From a virus: a stretch of 64,000 nt of DNA. The translations under genes and the position numbers were made by a program. The stretch lies in the IMG/VR virus record IMGVR_UViG_3300025121_000023, positions 48,561-112,560 of that record. One strand, written 5' to 3'. The notes under the pieces were generated by a model that was not told the origin of the DNA, made no database searches, and was given only the letters and a program-made list of their open reading frames with translations. Within the stretch, counting starts at the first letter, position 1; each line of letters begins with the position of its first letter. Positions 24,684 to 33,541 of the stretch are shown here, piece after piece.

Positions 24684-25497
24684 AAAACGAATTATTAGGT
24701 GAATTATCTTTTATTTCTTTTTCTATTTTTTCTAACTTTGTTTCACCTTGTGAAATTAAGTCAGTTGCTGAGTATTGAAATCCACCAGGAAGATTAAAGA
24801 TAAGTCTACCAAGCATTTGTCCTAATCTTATTGTACATAATGCAACAATATATTTTTTGAAAAAATTATCTTTGAAAACTTCTTCTTGTTGAATTCTAAC
24901 ATAACAATCTAGCATAAACGAACTTCTGACTTCATCAAGAATATTTAATCTTTTATTAACAGGATTAAATGAATATTTAGTAAAATGTCTTGCTAATTTA
25001 TTTACCTCATCACTGAATGCAGATAGAATCTGACGATAAGTTGCTAATTCTCCTACGTTAGTTACAAAAGATGTTAAATATGGTTGATTAGTAACACCAA
25101 AATTTATTGATAAGTTTGGTGCTTGAATCCCAATTCTGAATAACGAAGGATCGTTGATTTCTGATATTTTTACAACATTTTCAACTTCTTCGGGTAATAC
25201 AATATAACCTACTGCTGTATATTGTTCTGAATTAATAAAATCTTTATCTAATCTGTAATATGTCTTCATTACAGCAAATTGATAATTTTTATAAAACCAT
25301 TCTAATGCATCTTCTTTAATTATTCTTTGAATTTCTATATCAGGTAAAACTTTTGGTAACATACCGGAAAATGTTAAATCGGCTTGAACAAAATCGACTA
25401 ATTCCTCTAATGTCATTCTATCATTATTTAGTTGATAATTGTCATTATTTAATGCCCAATTATCCATATTCATATCATTAGCATTTCTTATAGCCAT
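24667..25497 (-). CDS. Neck protein, T4 gp13-like (head completion)
   Basis: A 276-residue protein. The N-terminal half has DIEIQRIIKEDALEWFYKNY and KTYYRLDKDFIN, followed by VGYIVLPEEVENVVKISEI. Head-completion proteins of the gp13 type have this order: an acidic helix with D-A-L-x-F/W-F, then Y-I-x-V-P-x-x-V-x-x-V-V-K. Later comes FTKYSFNPVNKRLNIL. Gp13 with gp14 seals the filled head and connects the tail. The assignment rests on motif order and not a search. A divergent pair of phage-type promoters lies at 25518-25574. Confidence 0.5.
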   Translation of the reverse strand: MAIRNANDMNMDNWALNNDNYQLNNDRMTLEELVDFVQADLTFSGMLPKVLPDIEIQRIIKEDALEWFYKNYQFAVMKTYYRLDKDFINSEQYTAVGYIVLPEEVENVVKISEINDPSLFRIGIQAPNLSINFGVTNQPYLTSFVTNVGELATYRQILSAFSDEVNKLARHFTKYSFNPVNKRLNILDEVRSSFMLDCYVRIQQEEVFKDNFFKKYIVALCTIRLGQMLGRLIFNLPGGFQYSATDLISQGETKLEKIEKEIKDNSPNNSFFIMSR

Positions 25498-25517
25498 TTA
25501 TATTTATTTATTTTTAT

Positions 25518-25530
25518 TTATATATTAAAA
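25518..25530 (-). promoter_or_regulatory. Phage-type promoter motif for the neck gene
   Basis: TTTTAATATATAA on the minus strand, 21 bases upstream of the neck-protein ATG. Identical to the plus-strand motif at 25562-25574. Confidence 0.5.
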
Positions 25531-25561
25531 TTATAAAATCATAAAAACTTAGGTGCTTATA

Positions 25562-25574
25562 TTTTAATATATAA
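25562..25574 (+). promoter_or_regulatory. Phage-type promoter motif for the 25594 endonuclease
   Basis: TTTTAATATATAA, 19 bases upstream of the ATG. It forms a divergent pair with 25518-25530. Confidence 0.5.
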
Positions 25575-25593
25575 GAATAAACATTAAAAAAAT

Positions 25594-27240
25594 ATGATAT
25601 TAGAAAAAGATAAAGAAATATTTATAAATGGTTCTATGCTTAATAGATATAAAAATTTAGGATATGATGTAAAAGATATAGGTACATATATTATACATAC
25701 AAAAGATTTACTAGATAGTAGTCACATATTAGTTAAATGTAAATGTGATAATTGTGGGAGTATAAAAAATATAAGATATTGTAATTACAAATTAAATATT
25801 AATAAAAATATAAAATATTTTTGTAATGATTGTAAATTAGAAAGAATTGAAAAAACTAATTTAAAAAAGTATGGAGAAAAAAGCACATTATTAGTAGACA
25901 TATTTAAAAATAAACGAAACGATACTATGATAGAAAAATATGGCAATATTATCCCATTAAAAAATAATGTTATTGTAGATAAATTTAAAAAAACAAATAT
26001 GGAAAAATATGGAAATAATTGTTCATTATTAAATAAAAATATAAAACAAAAATCAATAAAAACAAACATAGAAAAATATGGAGTAGAACATTATTCTAAA
26101 ACCAATGATTTTAAAGATAAAATTAAAAATACAATTTTACAAAAATATGGAGTAGAACATTATTCTAAAACCAATGATTTTAAAGATAAAATTAATGAGT
26201 ACACAATAAATAGAATTTTAAATAAGCATGATTTAAATATAATTAATATAAATGGAGATAATTATAATTGCAAATGTAATAAAAATCATATATTTAATAT
26301 TAATTATGGTCTATTAAAAAATAGATTAAGATTTAATATTACTGTTTGTACTATATGTAATCCTATTAATGATCATATTTCTGATAAAGAAAATAAATTA
26401 TTAGATTTTATTAAAGAAAATTATAACGGGAAAATAATAGAAAATGATAGAAATATAATTAAACCTTATGAATTAGATATTTACTTACCTGATTTAAAAT
26501 TATCATTCGAATTTAACGGAGTTTATTGGCATAACGAATTATTTAAATCAAATAACTATCATAAAAATAAATCCGATTTATGTGATGAACAAAATATTCA
26601 GCTTATACATATTTATGAGGATGATTGGATTTATAAACAAGATATAGTTAAATCAATGATATTAAATAAATTAGATAAATCTTTAAATAAAATATATGCA
26701 AGAAAAACAGAAGTAAAAGAAGTAACAGATAATAAATTAGTTAGAGAATTTTTAAATAAAAATCACATTCAGGGATTTGTTGGTTCAAAAATTAAAATAG
26801 GATTATTTTATAAAGATGAATTAGTTAGTTTAATGACTTTTGGTAAATTGAGAAAAGCTATGAATTCGTCTTCAAGTGATGGACAATTTGAAATGCTTAG
26901 ATATTGTAATAAATTAAATACTAATGTAATTGGAGGTGCTAGTAAATTGTTTAAATATTTTATTAAGAGTTATGAATTTAAAGAAATAACTACATATGCG
27001 GATAGAAGTTATTCTAATGGTAAATTGTATGAAGTATTAGGATTCAAATTTATACATAAAACTGATCCAAATTATTATTATGTCATTGATAGTATTAGAT
27101 ATCATAGATTTAATTATAGGAAAGATGTTTTAATTAAAGAAGGATATGATGCTAATAAAACAGAACACCAAATTATGTTAGAAAGAAAGATTTATAGGAT
27201 TTATAATTCTGGTAATTTAAAATTTGAATTTATAATTTAA
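25594..27240 (+). CDS. Homing endonuclease with zinc-ribbon/NUMOD front, Vsr-like nuclease and GNAT/Mom-like C-terminus
   Basis: A 548-residue modular protein. Residues 1-95 carry a zinc ribbon (CKCDNCG and FCNDCK). Residues 95-200 hold five repeats with K-Y-G that resemble NUMOD DNA-binding repeats. Another Cys cluster follows. The nuclease domain (about 275-360) has ELDIYLPDLKLSFEFNG, YWHNE and IQLIHIYEDDW. The C-terminal 170 residues (VREFLNKNHIQGFVG, LVSLMTFGK, NVIGGASKLFKYFIK, ITYADRSYSNGKLYEVLGF) look like a GNAT fold related to the Mom protein family. Two close homologues lie at 34426 and 56028. It probably homes; what the GNAT-like part does is unknown. Confidence 0.75.
   Translation: MILEKDKEIFINGSMLNRYKNLGYDVKDIGTYIIHTKDLLDSSHILVKCKCDNCGSIKNIRYCNYKLNINKNIKYFCNDCKLERIEKTNLKKYGEKSTLLVDIFKNKRNDTMIEKYGNIIPLKNNVIVDKFKKTNMEKYGNNCSLLNKNIKQKSIKTNIEKYGVEHYSKTNDFKDKIKNTILQKYGVEHYSKTNDFKDKINEYTINRILNKHDLNIININGDNYNCKCNKNHIFNINYGLLKNRLRFNITVCTICNPINDHISDKENKLLDFIKENYNGKIIENDRNIIKPYELDIYLPDLKLSFEFNGVYWHNELFKSNNYHKNKSDLCDEQNIQLIHIYEDDWIYKQDIVKSMILNKLDKSLNKIYARKTEVKEVTDNKLVREFLNKNHIQGFVGSKIKIGLFYKDELVSLMTFGKLRKAMNSSSSDGQFEMLRYCNKLNTNVIGGASKLFKYFIKSYEFKEITTYADRSYSNGKLYEVLGFKFIHKTDPNYYYVIDSIRYHRFNYRKDVLIKEGYDANKTEHQIMLERKIYRIYNSGNLKFEFII
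26072..26195 (+). repeat. 55-bp in-frame direct repeat in the 25594 endonuclease
   Basis: The segment beginning AAAAATATGGAGTAGAACAT at 26072 is repeated at 26141 (69 bases apart, 23 codons). It duplicates one K-Y-G DNA-binding repeat unit, so the repeat number can change. Confidence 0.85.
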
Positions 27241-27274
27241 TATATAATATCAAATTATAATTTTAACAATAAAT

Positions 27275-29107
27275 ATGAAACTCATAAATAAATTTAATGA
27301 TTTTGTAAATTTGATATTAGAAAACGCAAATTCACAAAAAATGCCTTTTGTTTTAAGTCAAAGGTTATATAAATTTTTGCAGCAAATTAAACACCCAATA
27401 TCAGATGAATTATTAGATGCATATTATTATGAAAATGAAACACCAGTTACTTTAATAGATTATGACGAAGATAAATTAGGATACTTTAAAGTTATAAAAT
27501 CTTCTAATTTATTTAATTATATGTCTAAAACACATTATAAATATAATAAAGACGCATTAAATAATAGTGTAGATTTACAAAATGATTTAAAAAAATACTT
27601 TCTTAGAACTAAATATGAAGATATGTATTGGACACAAAATAAAGAAAGTATGAAAATAGGTAAATTAATTAATACAATATTTCCTAATAAGTTTAAAGCA
27701 AATGGTGTACATGGTAAAGATATTGAATCATTTATTAATATGTTTAAATCAAAATTAGTAGATAGATTCAAAAATATTAAAATTGTTGATGGTGATTTAC
27801 TTAAAAAATATTATTATGAAGAAAATTATTCAAATATAAATTCATCATCGCCTTTATATAATTCTTGTATGAGAACCAAAAGATGTCAATTGTATGTTAA
27901 TTTTTATGCTATAAATAATGTTAAATTATTAGTTTTAATGTCTGATAAAGACGATGAACAAGACAAAATTATAGCTAGAGCATTATTATGGCCAATTGTA
28001 AAAGTAACAAATCCAGTTGATGAAGAAATTATATTTAATAAAGAAATGACATTTATGGATAGAATTTATTTTACAAATGATTATGATATAGATACATTAA
28101 AAGAATATGCTAATAGAGAAGGTTGGTTACATAAAAAATTTCAAACTTCATCATATTCTAGTGATATTTATAATCCTGATACAAATGAATATAAAAACTT
28201 ACAATTATTTACATCTAATAATTTTAAAAATGCAATTAAATATCCCTATATGGATACAATGAAATGGTTTAATGAATCTAAAGGTTATTTAACTAATAGA
28301 AGAATATATGATAATGATAGTAATGTATTTTTCTTAGAATCGACAGATGGTAGCCATGAAATTATTAGTTCATCACATCGTGATAATGTAGAAAATGGAG
28401 ACGATTTATATTACTCGGAATTTTATGATGATCATATTGATATTAATAGTGATATATATGTTTGGTGTGAATTAGGTGAAGATTATAGAACATATGATGA
28501 TGCAGAAACAATAACAGATTATAATGGTTATAATGTGAGATATGCAACCGAAGAGTATGTTGAAAATAATATGGCATATTCTGAGGCGGAAAGAAGATAT
28601 ATTGATAATGATGATGTATTACATTTATCTTTTTATGATGACGTAGTTAGTAGAGATTATGCTCAAGAAGAAATATATTATAGTGAAATTGATGATGAAT
28701 ATTATTATGATAACGATTGTGTATATTCTGATTTTCATAATACTTATATATATTATGAAGATGCAGTAAGTGTATTATGTGATATTAACTTTAATCCTAA
28801 AGATATAGAAGATATTGGATATTATGAATATGATAACAGAAAAGTTAATGATGGATCATATGATATTGCAATTATAAATGGTATAGATATAGAGGTAGAT
28901 TCAGATATTTTAGAAGATCATTTTGTTAAAATAATTTATGATATAGATAATGAAAGTGGAATAGAATCATATAAATATGGTTTAGACGATGGTAAAGGAT
29001 ATTTTCGTTGGAACGGCAAATATTATGCGAATAAATTTAAAGATAAATTTACTGGACAATTAAGATTATGGGAAAATAAAATAAGAAGATTTAATGAAAA
29101 TAATTAA
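27275..29107 (+). CDS. Tagged paralogous phage protein with NSCM and GRALLW motifs
   Basis: A 610-residue paralog of the proteins at 1-870 and 29094-30677. It begins MKLINKFNDFVNLILENANS, a variant tag. Common motifs are KHPISDELLD, TLIDYDEDKLGYF, GKLINTIFPNKF with DIESFI, NSCMRTKRCQLYVNFYAINN, and RALLWPIVK. The C-terminal third is made of short repeats with Y-S-x-x-D-x-x-Y-Y-x-x-D, rich in Tyr and Asp, which may bind metal or form beta turns. It overlaps the start of the next paralog by 14 bases. The family is unknown to me. Three copies in 64 kb suggest an important host-directed role. Confidence 0.75.
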   Translation: MKLINKFNDFVNLILENANSQKMPFVLSQRLYKFLQQIKHPISDELLDAYYYENETPVTLIDYDEDKLGYFKVIKSSNLFNYMSKTHYKYNKDALNNSVDLQNDLKKYFLRTKYEDMYWTQNKESMKIGKLINTIFPNKFKANGVHGKDIESFINMFKSKLVDRFKNIKIVDGDLLKKYYYEENYSNINSSSPLYNSCMRTKRCQLYVNFYAINNVKLLVLMSDKDDEQDKIIARALLWPIVKVTNPVDEEIIFNKEMTFMDRIYFTNDYDIDTLKEYANREGWLHKKFQTSSYSSDIYNPDTNEYKNLQLFTSNNFKNAIKYPYMDTMKWFNESKGYLTNRRIYDNDSNVFFLESTDGSHEIISSSHRDNVENGDDLYYSEFYDDHIDINSDIYVWCELGEDYRTYDDAETITDYNGYNVRYATEEYVENNMAYSEAERRYIDNDDVLHLSFYDDVVSRDYAQEEIYYSEIDDEYYYDNDCVYSDFHNTYIYYEDAVSVLCDINFNPKDIEDIGYYEYDNRKVNDGSYDIAIINGIDIEVDSDILEDHFVKIIYDIDNESGIESYKYGLDDGKGYFRWNGKYYANKFKDKFTGQLRLWENKIRRFNENN

Positions 29108-30677
29108 AAATTATAATGAATATTTATTTGAATTATTATTTGAACAAATCGATAACGAATTACCTGTTAAAATAAGTGATAGATTGTTAAACATATTGAT
29201 AGAAATTAAACATCCTATTTCTACATATTTATCTAGTCTTAATTCAATGAATATTAATAAACCAATTACATTAATTGATTATGATGATGATAATTTAGAT
29301 AAATTTACATTAGCACAATCTGAAAAAATTTATGATTATATCAGAAAATTATTAGGTGATTATAAAAATAAAGAAACACTAAAACACCTTTTTATTTCAA
29401 ATTATAAAGATAAAGATTTTTGGGATAAAAACAGAACATCATATAAAATAGGAAAAGTTATAAATAGATTACAACCAGGTAGATTTTTACCAAACGGAAA
29501 ACCAGGTGAAGACATTGAATCGTTCATTAATGAAATAAAATCAGCAAGAACAAACATTTTCTCAAAATTTAAAATAGTAGAAGGTAATGAATTAAAAAAA
29601 TACTATAATCAAAACACATACGAATATGGTAAAAATTCAACTTTACATAACTCTTGTATGAGATATGATTATTGTTCTGATTATTTTAATTTTCTTATTA
29701 TAAATAATGTTAAGATGTTAATTTTAATGTCAGATAATAATAAAGATAAAATAAAAGGTAGAGCATTAATTTGGAAATTAAGTGAGTTAAATCATAAAGA
29801 TACTAATAGAATATTTATGGATAGAATTTATACAATAAATGATTATGATGTATATAAGTTTAAAAGTTATGCTAAAAAAGAAGGTTGGTTATATAAAGAT
29901 ATCCAAAATAATTCAACAAATCGGATTGTTGATCCGTTAGATAATACTATAAAGGAAAGATATATGAAAATTAATAATATAGAATATACGTTTCCATTTC
30001 CTTATATGGATTCATTTAAATATTATAATACAGATAAAGAATATTTATCAACTACGTTTGATGATGATTATGAATATGAATTAAATTCAACTGATGGTGG
30101 TTATATTGATAAAGAAGATAATGAATTCAGTTATTTTACAAACGAATGGGCATCTTTAAATTACGCAGAAGAACATTGGAATTATTCAGAAAAAGAAAAT
30201 ACTTGGATAAATAAAGAAGATAGTGTTTATGTTGATCATATACAAACATATGTTTCTAGATATTATGCATTAGACAATTATGCATATAATAAACACGATG
30301 ATAAATTTTATGATAGAGATTATTGTGAATATTCTGATACAAACTATAATTGGATTCCTAAAAAATATGCTATAGAAGTTTTTGATTATATTGATAGAGA
30401 AGATAATGGAATCGAATGGCGAGATATTAGAGATAAAGATTATATAAAATTGTTAAATAAAAATGGTAAAATAGAATATTATGATGAACATTTTAAAGAT
30501 GAATTTGATATAAAATATGATTTTAATAAAAAAATGGATTATTATGAAATGAAAAAGAGACTTAAAGTCTCTTTTTTTTATTTTTTAGATTTTTTAGGTT
30601 TTTCATCATTAAGAAGATTATCCATACTTACATCAGCAGACATACGATATACTTTTGTAGCTCTAGATATATTTTGA
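29094..30677 (+). CDS. Tagged paralogous phage protein reading through a terminator
   Basis: A 527-residue paralog of the upstream gene, beginning MKIIKNYNEYLFELLFEQID. It shares KHPIS, TLIDYDDDNLDKF, GKVINRLQPGRF with DIESFI, NSCMRYDYC and GRALIWKLSELN. It has fewer Tyr/Asp repeats. After KKMDYYEMKKRL the frame does not stop but runs through the terminator hairpin at 30552-30576 and about 100 bases of sequence antisense to the VWA gene. The last 40 residues are therefore probably non-functional or the result of a lost stop. Confidence 0.7.
   Translation: MKIIKNYNEYLFELLFEQIDNELPVKISDRLLNILIEIKHPISTYLSSLNSMNINKPITLIDYDDDNLDKFTLAQSEKIYDYIRKLLGDYKNKETLKHLFISNYKDKDFWDKNRTSYKIGKVINRLQPGRFLPNGKPGEDIESFINEIKSARTNIFSKFKIVEGNELKKYYNQNTYEYGKNSTLHNSCMRYDYCSDYFNFLIINNVKMLILMSDNNKDKIKGRALIWKLSELNHKDTNRIFMDRIYTINDYDVYKFKSYAKKEGWLYKDIQNNSTNRIVDPLDNTIKERYMKINNIEYTFPFPYMDSFKYYNTDKEYLSTTFDDDYEYELNSTDGGYIDKEDNEFSYFTNEWASLNYAEEHWNYSEKENTWINKEDSVYVDHIQTYVSRYYALDNYAYNKHDDKFYDRDYCEYSDTNYNWIPKKYAIEVFDYIDREDNGIEWRDIRDKDYIKLLNKNGKIEYYDEHFKDEFDIKYDFNKKMDYYEMKKRLKVSFFYFLDFLGFSSLRRLSILTSADIRYTFVALDIF
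30552..30576. terminator. Bidirectional terminator between convergent genes
   Basis: AAAAAGAGACTT (30552-30563) and AAGTCTCTTTTT (30565-30576) are perfect inverted copies, followed by further T. It lies within the reading frame of the 29094 gene and just past the stop of the VWA gene. Confidence 0.8.
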
Positions 30678-31219
30678 TAAGCATCAGATAAACCTACACT
30701 ATTGTTAGCAAAAGCATATGAATTACCTCTTGATATACCGATTGATTCTGCGGTAAATGCCGCATTTTCATCAGCCCCCAAAAATATAAATTCCCAATTA
30801 AAATCATCTTTCATTTCTTGAACTAATTTTTTTGTTTGCTCTTTTGAAAATTGTTTACTATTGTTTTCTTGACCATCTGTCAATATTACACAGAGAGTTT
30901 TTTCAGGTCTTTTATCTTTTGGTAAATTGCCAAGTTTATTAATTTCATTGTTAATTGTTTTACATACAGAATCATAAATTTTTGTCATACCACCAGTTAC
31001 ATAATTATTTTTATCAAATAATTTGCATTCTTGAATATCTTGATCATCATAAAGTGGTTTATAAACATCACTAAATAGTATTGTTGATACTAACGCATTA
31101 CCATCAACTGATTTTTGTTCTGTTAAGAATTCATTAAATCCGTTTATTGCCATATCAATCATCGAACTCATCGAACCTGATTTATCTATTATATTTATTA
31201 TTTTTACATATTTTTTCAT
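30578..31219 (-). CDS. VWA-domain protein with intact metal-ion-dependent adhesion site
   Basis: A 213-residue single-domain protein. The MIDAS motif is complete: D-x-S-G-S in IIDKSGSMSSM (residues 12-16), the Thr in GGMTKIYDSV and the Asp in VILTDGQENNS. VWA domains bind partner proteins through a coordinated Mg2+. In phages they occur near tellurite/TerY-like or chaperone-type systems, but no MoxR-type ATPase is near here. The C-terminus is Lys-rich. A protein-interaction role is the safe statement. Confidence 0.85.
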   Translation of the reverse strand: MKKYVKIINIIDKSGSMSSMIDMAINGFNEFLTEQKSVDGNALVSTILFSDVYKPLYDDQDIQECKLFDKNNYVTGGMTKIYDSVCKTINNEINKLGNLPKDKRPEKTLCVILTDGQENNSKQFSKEQTKKLVQEMKDDFNWEFIFLGADENAAFTAESIGISRGNSYAFANNSVGLSDAYQNISRATKVYRMSADVSMDNLLNDEKPKKSKK

Positions 31220-31230
31220 TTTTTCTAATA

Positions 31231-32148
31231 TTATTTTTTAAAATCGCTATGATTTTTTATTTTCTTTTTACTATTTATTGATCTTTTAGTAATACATAAA
31301 TTATTTATACTAGCTATTATATGTGGATTTATATTGTTTTTAAATCCATAAAAAACACTTATTTTATGATCAATTGTTGGGTATAATTTATTACTATAAT
31401 GTAATTTTAAATAATCTTCTATATATTCATTGTCATAATAATCTAAACCATCCCAATTTTCAAATAGTTTATTTTTTAATCTTCTAGTTAATTTATTTAT
31501 TAAATCTCTATAAACAGTATAATCATTTTTTTGGATATTGGAACATTGTAGTCCTTTATCTTCTTTTGTTTTTCTTATTTTATTTAATACTTCATCACAT
31601 TCAAAAATATTATATGTTCCGAATTTATCGAATATAGTTTTTTTTGATTTTTTCATTATTTCTTCTGATTGTGCTGAACATATATGTCCATATTTATCTA
31701 AATTAGTATTATACATTTTTTCTTTAACACTATCTACTTTCATAACATTATCAACTCCGTATTTTTCAATACAAGTTTTTTTAATATCTATGTTAGCTGA
31801 ACATTTTTTACAATAATAATGTCCTTTTCTTTTTATAATAGTATTGTATGCTTTATATGTTTTAATAAATTCTTTTTTACAATTATCACATATAGCTGTT
31901 ATTTTAATATGAGAAGATTTAGATAATTTATTAATATCAATATCAATTAAATCATTTTTATTAAAATCTTTGTTATTGATATAAATGCGATAATGTTTAA
32001 GATTTTTAAATCTAATCTTAATAAATTTTTCTTTAATCATAAGACATAAATAAGTTTTTAATTTATTAATTAAATAATAAATAGAATTGAAAAACTTATT
32101 TATATTTATATCTGCTAATAAAAAATTATCAACAAAACCGCCTTCCAT
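31231..32148 (-). CDS. HNH homing endonuclease with zinc-ribbon and NUMOD-like front end
   Basis: A 305-residue paralog of the gene at 3952-4710. A zinc ribbon (AICDNCKKEF and YCKKCSAN) and K-Y-G repeats (CIEKYGVDNVMK, KYGHICSAQS, FGTYNIFECDEV) lead to an HNH-type domain (YPTIDHKISVFYGF, then NLCITKRSINSKK). The frame has an extra N-terminal segment (MEGGFVDNFLLADINI); the methionine at MIKEKFIKIRFK (about residue 37) is a likelier start, since homologues begin there. It lies between the VWA gene and the zinc-ribbon protein gene on the same strand. Confidence 0.75.
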   Translation of the reverse strand: MEGGFVDNFLLADININKFFNSIYYLINKLKTYLCLMIKEKFIKIRFKNLKHYRIYINNKDFNKNDLIDIDINKLSKSSHIKITAICDNCKKEFIKTYKAYNTIIKRKGHYYCKKCSANIDIKKTCIEKYGVDNVMKVDSVKEKMYNTNLDKYGHICSAQSEEIMKKSKKTIFDKFGTYNIFECDEVLNKIRKTKEDKGLQCSNIQKNDYTVYRDLINKLTRRLKNKLFENWDGLDYYDNEYIEDYLKLHYSNKLYPTIDHKISVFYGFKNNINPHIIASINNLCITKRSINSKKKIKNHSDFKK

Positions 32149-32157
32149 AATTATATA

Positions 32158-33036
32158 TTAAATTTTTTCGCCACATTTTGGGCAATAATTAAATTTACGG
32201 TTTCTCAATCTATAACCGCAATCGCTACAATAATCTCGTATTTTAAAATCATATTCTTCTTTTTGTGATACTGGTTTAAGTTGGAATTCAACTATATAAA
32301 ATGGATGATTTTCAAATTCTATTTCTACTTGATGAAAATCTTGATTAGATTCACTTCCTTTTTCAATTCTTCCGGTTTCTTCTAAACTTTCATTTATTTT
32401 AGTAATTTCACTATCAAAATTAACATATATAGGTGAATAATATGAAGAAGCTGTTGTTGTAACAAAATCAGTACCAGCAGTAGAATTTATAAGTGCATTA
32501 TAAGAATAATGATTATATATTCTTGAATTAGAATTCTTAGAATTAATATCAGTAAAAGTTCCTTTTAATTCTGATTTATCTGTTCTTTTACGTTTACGAT
32601 TACCTTTTCCTGGTTTTTGACTATTTGTATAGATATACGTATTAGAACTCGTATAGGTTTGAACTTGTTTTTCTTTAAAGAATTTAATTTCAATTATACC
32701 ATTATTTTCGACAGCTTTTTTAGAAGCTTCGTTACCTTTATCGTATGTATATGTTTCAAATATCATACGTTTTTTGTCATCTACAAATCGGTCTAATGTA
32801 GTGACTTCGCCTGGATTTAAAATTAATAAATTATTAGAAAACTTTTTATTTAATCCAATTTGAACACCAACCTTTTCGCTCAATGGATTGAATAAGCGAA
32901 TTGCAAATTCTTGTCTATTTTCCAAAAAGATAATGTTGTTTTGATAAGTTTTTGTTTCGTCAAGGGAACTTGTCCTTGCATTTCTTGATAGTATTACCGC
33001 AGAGGGCATACTATCGTTTAAACGATAATGTGTCAT
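32158..33036 (-). CDS. Hypothetical protein with C-terminal zinc ribbon
   Basis: A 292-residue protein. The N-terminal 110 residues are beta-rich (EFAIRLFNPLSEKVGVQIGL, LLILNPGEVTTLDRFVD, KRMIFETYTYD). A low-complexity basic middle follows (GKGNRKRKRTDKSELKG) with Ser/Tyr-rich segments. The C-terminus has two Cys pairs, YCSDCGYRLRNRKFNYCPKC, a zinc ribbon. I do not recognise the family. The long 5' untranslated stretch and a TATATATATA motif at about 33145 suggest strong expression, so a virion or abundant host-interaction protein is plausible. Confidence 0.65.
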   Translation of the reverse strand: MTHYRLNDSMPSAVILSRNARTSSLDETKTYQNNIIFLENRQEFAIRLFNPLSEKVGVQIGLNKKFSNNLLILNPGEVTTLDRFVDDKKRMIFETYTYDKGNEASKKAVENNGIIEIKFFKEKQVQTYTSSNTYIYTNSQKPGKGNRKRKRTDKSELKGTFTDINSKNSNSRIYNHYSYNALINSTAGTDFVTTTASSYYSPIYVNFDSEITKINESLEETGRIEKGSESNQDFHQVEIEFENHPFYIVEFQLKPVSQKEEYDFKIRDYCSDCGYRLRNRKFNYCPKCGEKI

Positions 33037-33230
33037 TTTATAAATTTTATTTTTTGTTTGTGAGTTGCTAGTTTTTTTCTTGCTAAATTAACAAGTTTAA
33101 GCCTTTTTACTGACTCAAAACCAACAAAACCAAATTTATCTTACATATATATATAATTTATATGCCCCGTCAAAGAAAACCGTTAAATCTTTATTTTATG
33201 TGATGAATTTGACTTTTTTGGCTTTCATTA

Positions 33231-33244
33231 TTTAATATATATAA
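33231..33244 (+). promoter_or_regulatory. Phage-type promoter motif before the structured RNA region
   Basis: TTTAATATATATAA on the plus strand. It points into 33250-33510, where no plus-strand gene exists, supporting a plus-strand non-coding transcript. Confidence 0.4.
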
Positions 33245-33249
33245 TAATT

Positions 33250-33510
33250 AAATAAAAGTTCTTTGAAATGATTTAATGGTTTTGATCTACAAACCTAGAT
33301 TAAGTAAAATCATTGAGGTTTAAGTATGTAAATACTTGATAGTCAAACATTTAACGAAAACCAAGTTAAGTGTCATTAAAAATGTTTAAAAATATTTTTA
33401 AACTGTGTGTCAGGGACTGATTTCGCAGTATAAACAAAAAGACGGTGAGGCGTTGACAATAGTCAAGTCTATGAAACGTTGAAACACATTAATATTTATT
33501 TGATGTGTAG
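33250..33510 (+). ncRNA. Candidate structured non-coding RNA with pseudoknot potential
   Basis: The 505-base gap between two minus-strand genes contains no open frame but a dense set of complementary segments. These are AATGATTT/AAATCATT (33267-33274 with 33307-33314), ATCTA/TAGAT (33285-33289 with 33296-33300), AAACCT/AGGTTT (33291-33296 with 33316-33321, a pseudoknot with the first two), AAGTAT/ATACTT (33322-33337), AAACATTT/AAATGTTT (33345-33352 with 33380-33387), the palindrome 33384-33403, ACTG/CAGT (33416-33429), TTGAC/GTCAA (33453-33466) and ACACAT/ATGTGT (33484-33508). A promoter motif precedes it. It has higher GC than the surrounding spacers. No known class was matched. Confidence 0.4.
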
Positions 33511-33541
33511 TTCATATAATAGTTTAATTATTTTTAATATA

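Noticed and set aside
33250-33510. Group I or group II intron
   Set aside because: A short GACGGTGAGG stretch recalled a group I core, but the paired P7/P3 elements and a domain V hairpin were not found, and no split gene surrounds it.
33037-33541. tmRNA partner for SmpB in the gene-free region
   Set aside because: No GGGG/GGATTCGAC-like 5' end, no T-arm sequence near a 3' end and no tag-peptide frame. The region is structured but does not fit tmRNA.
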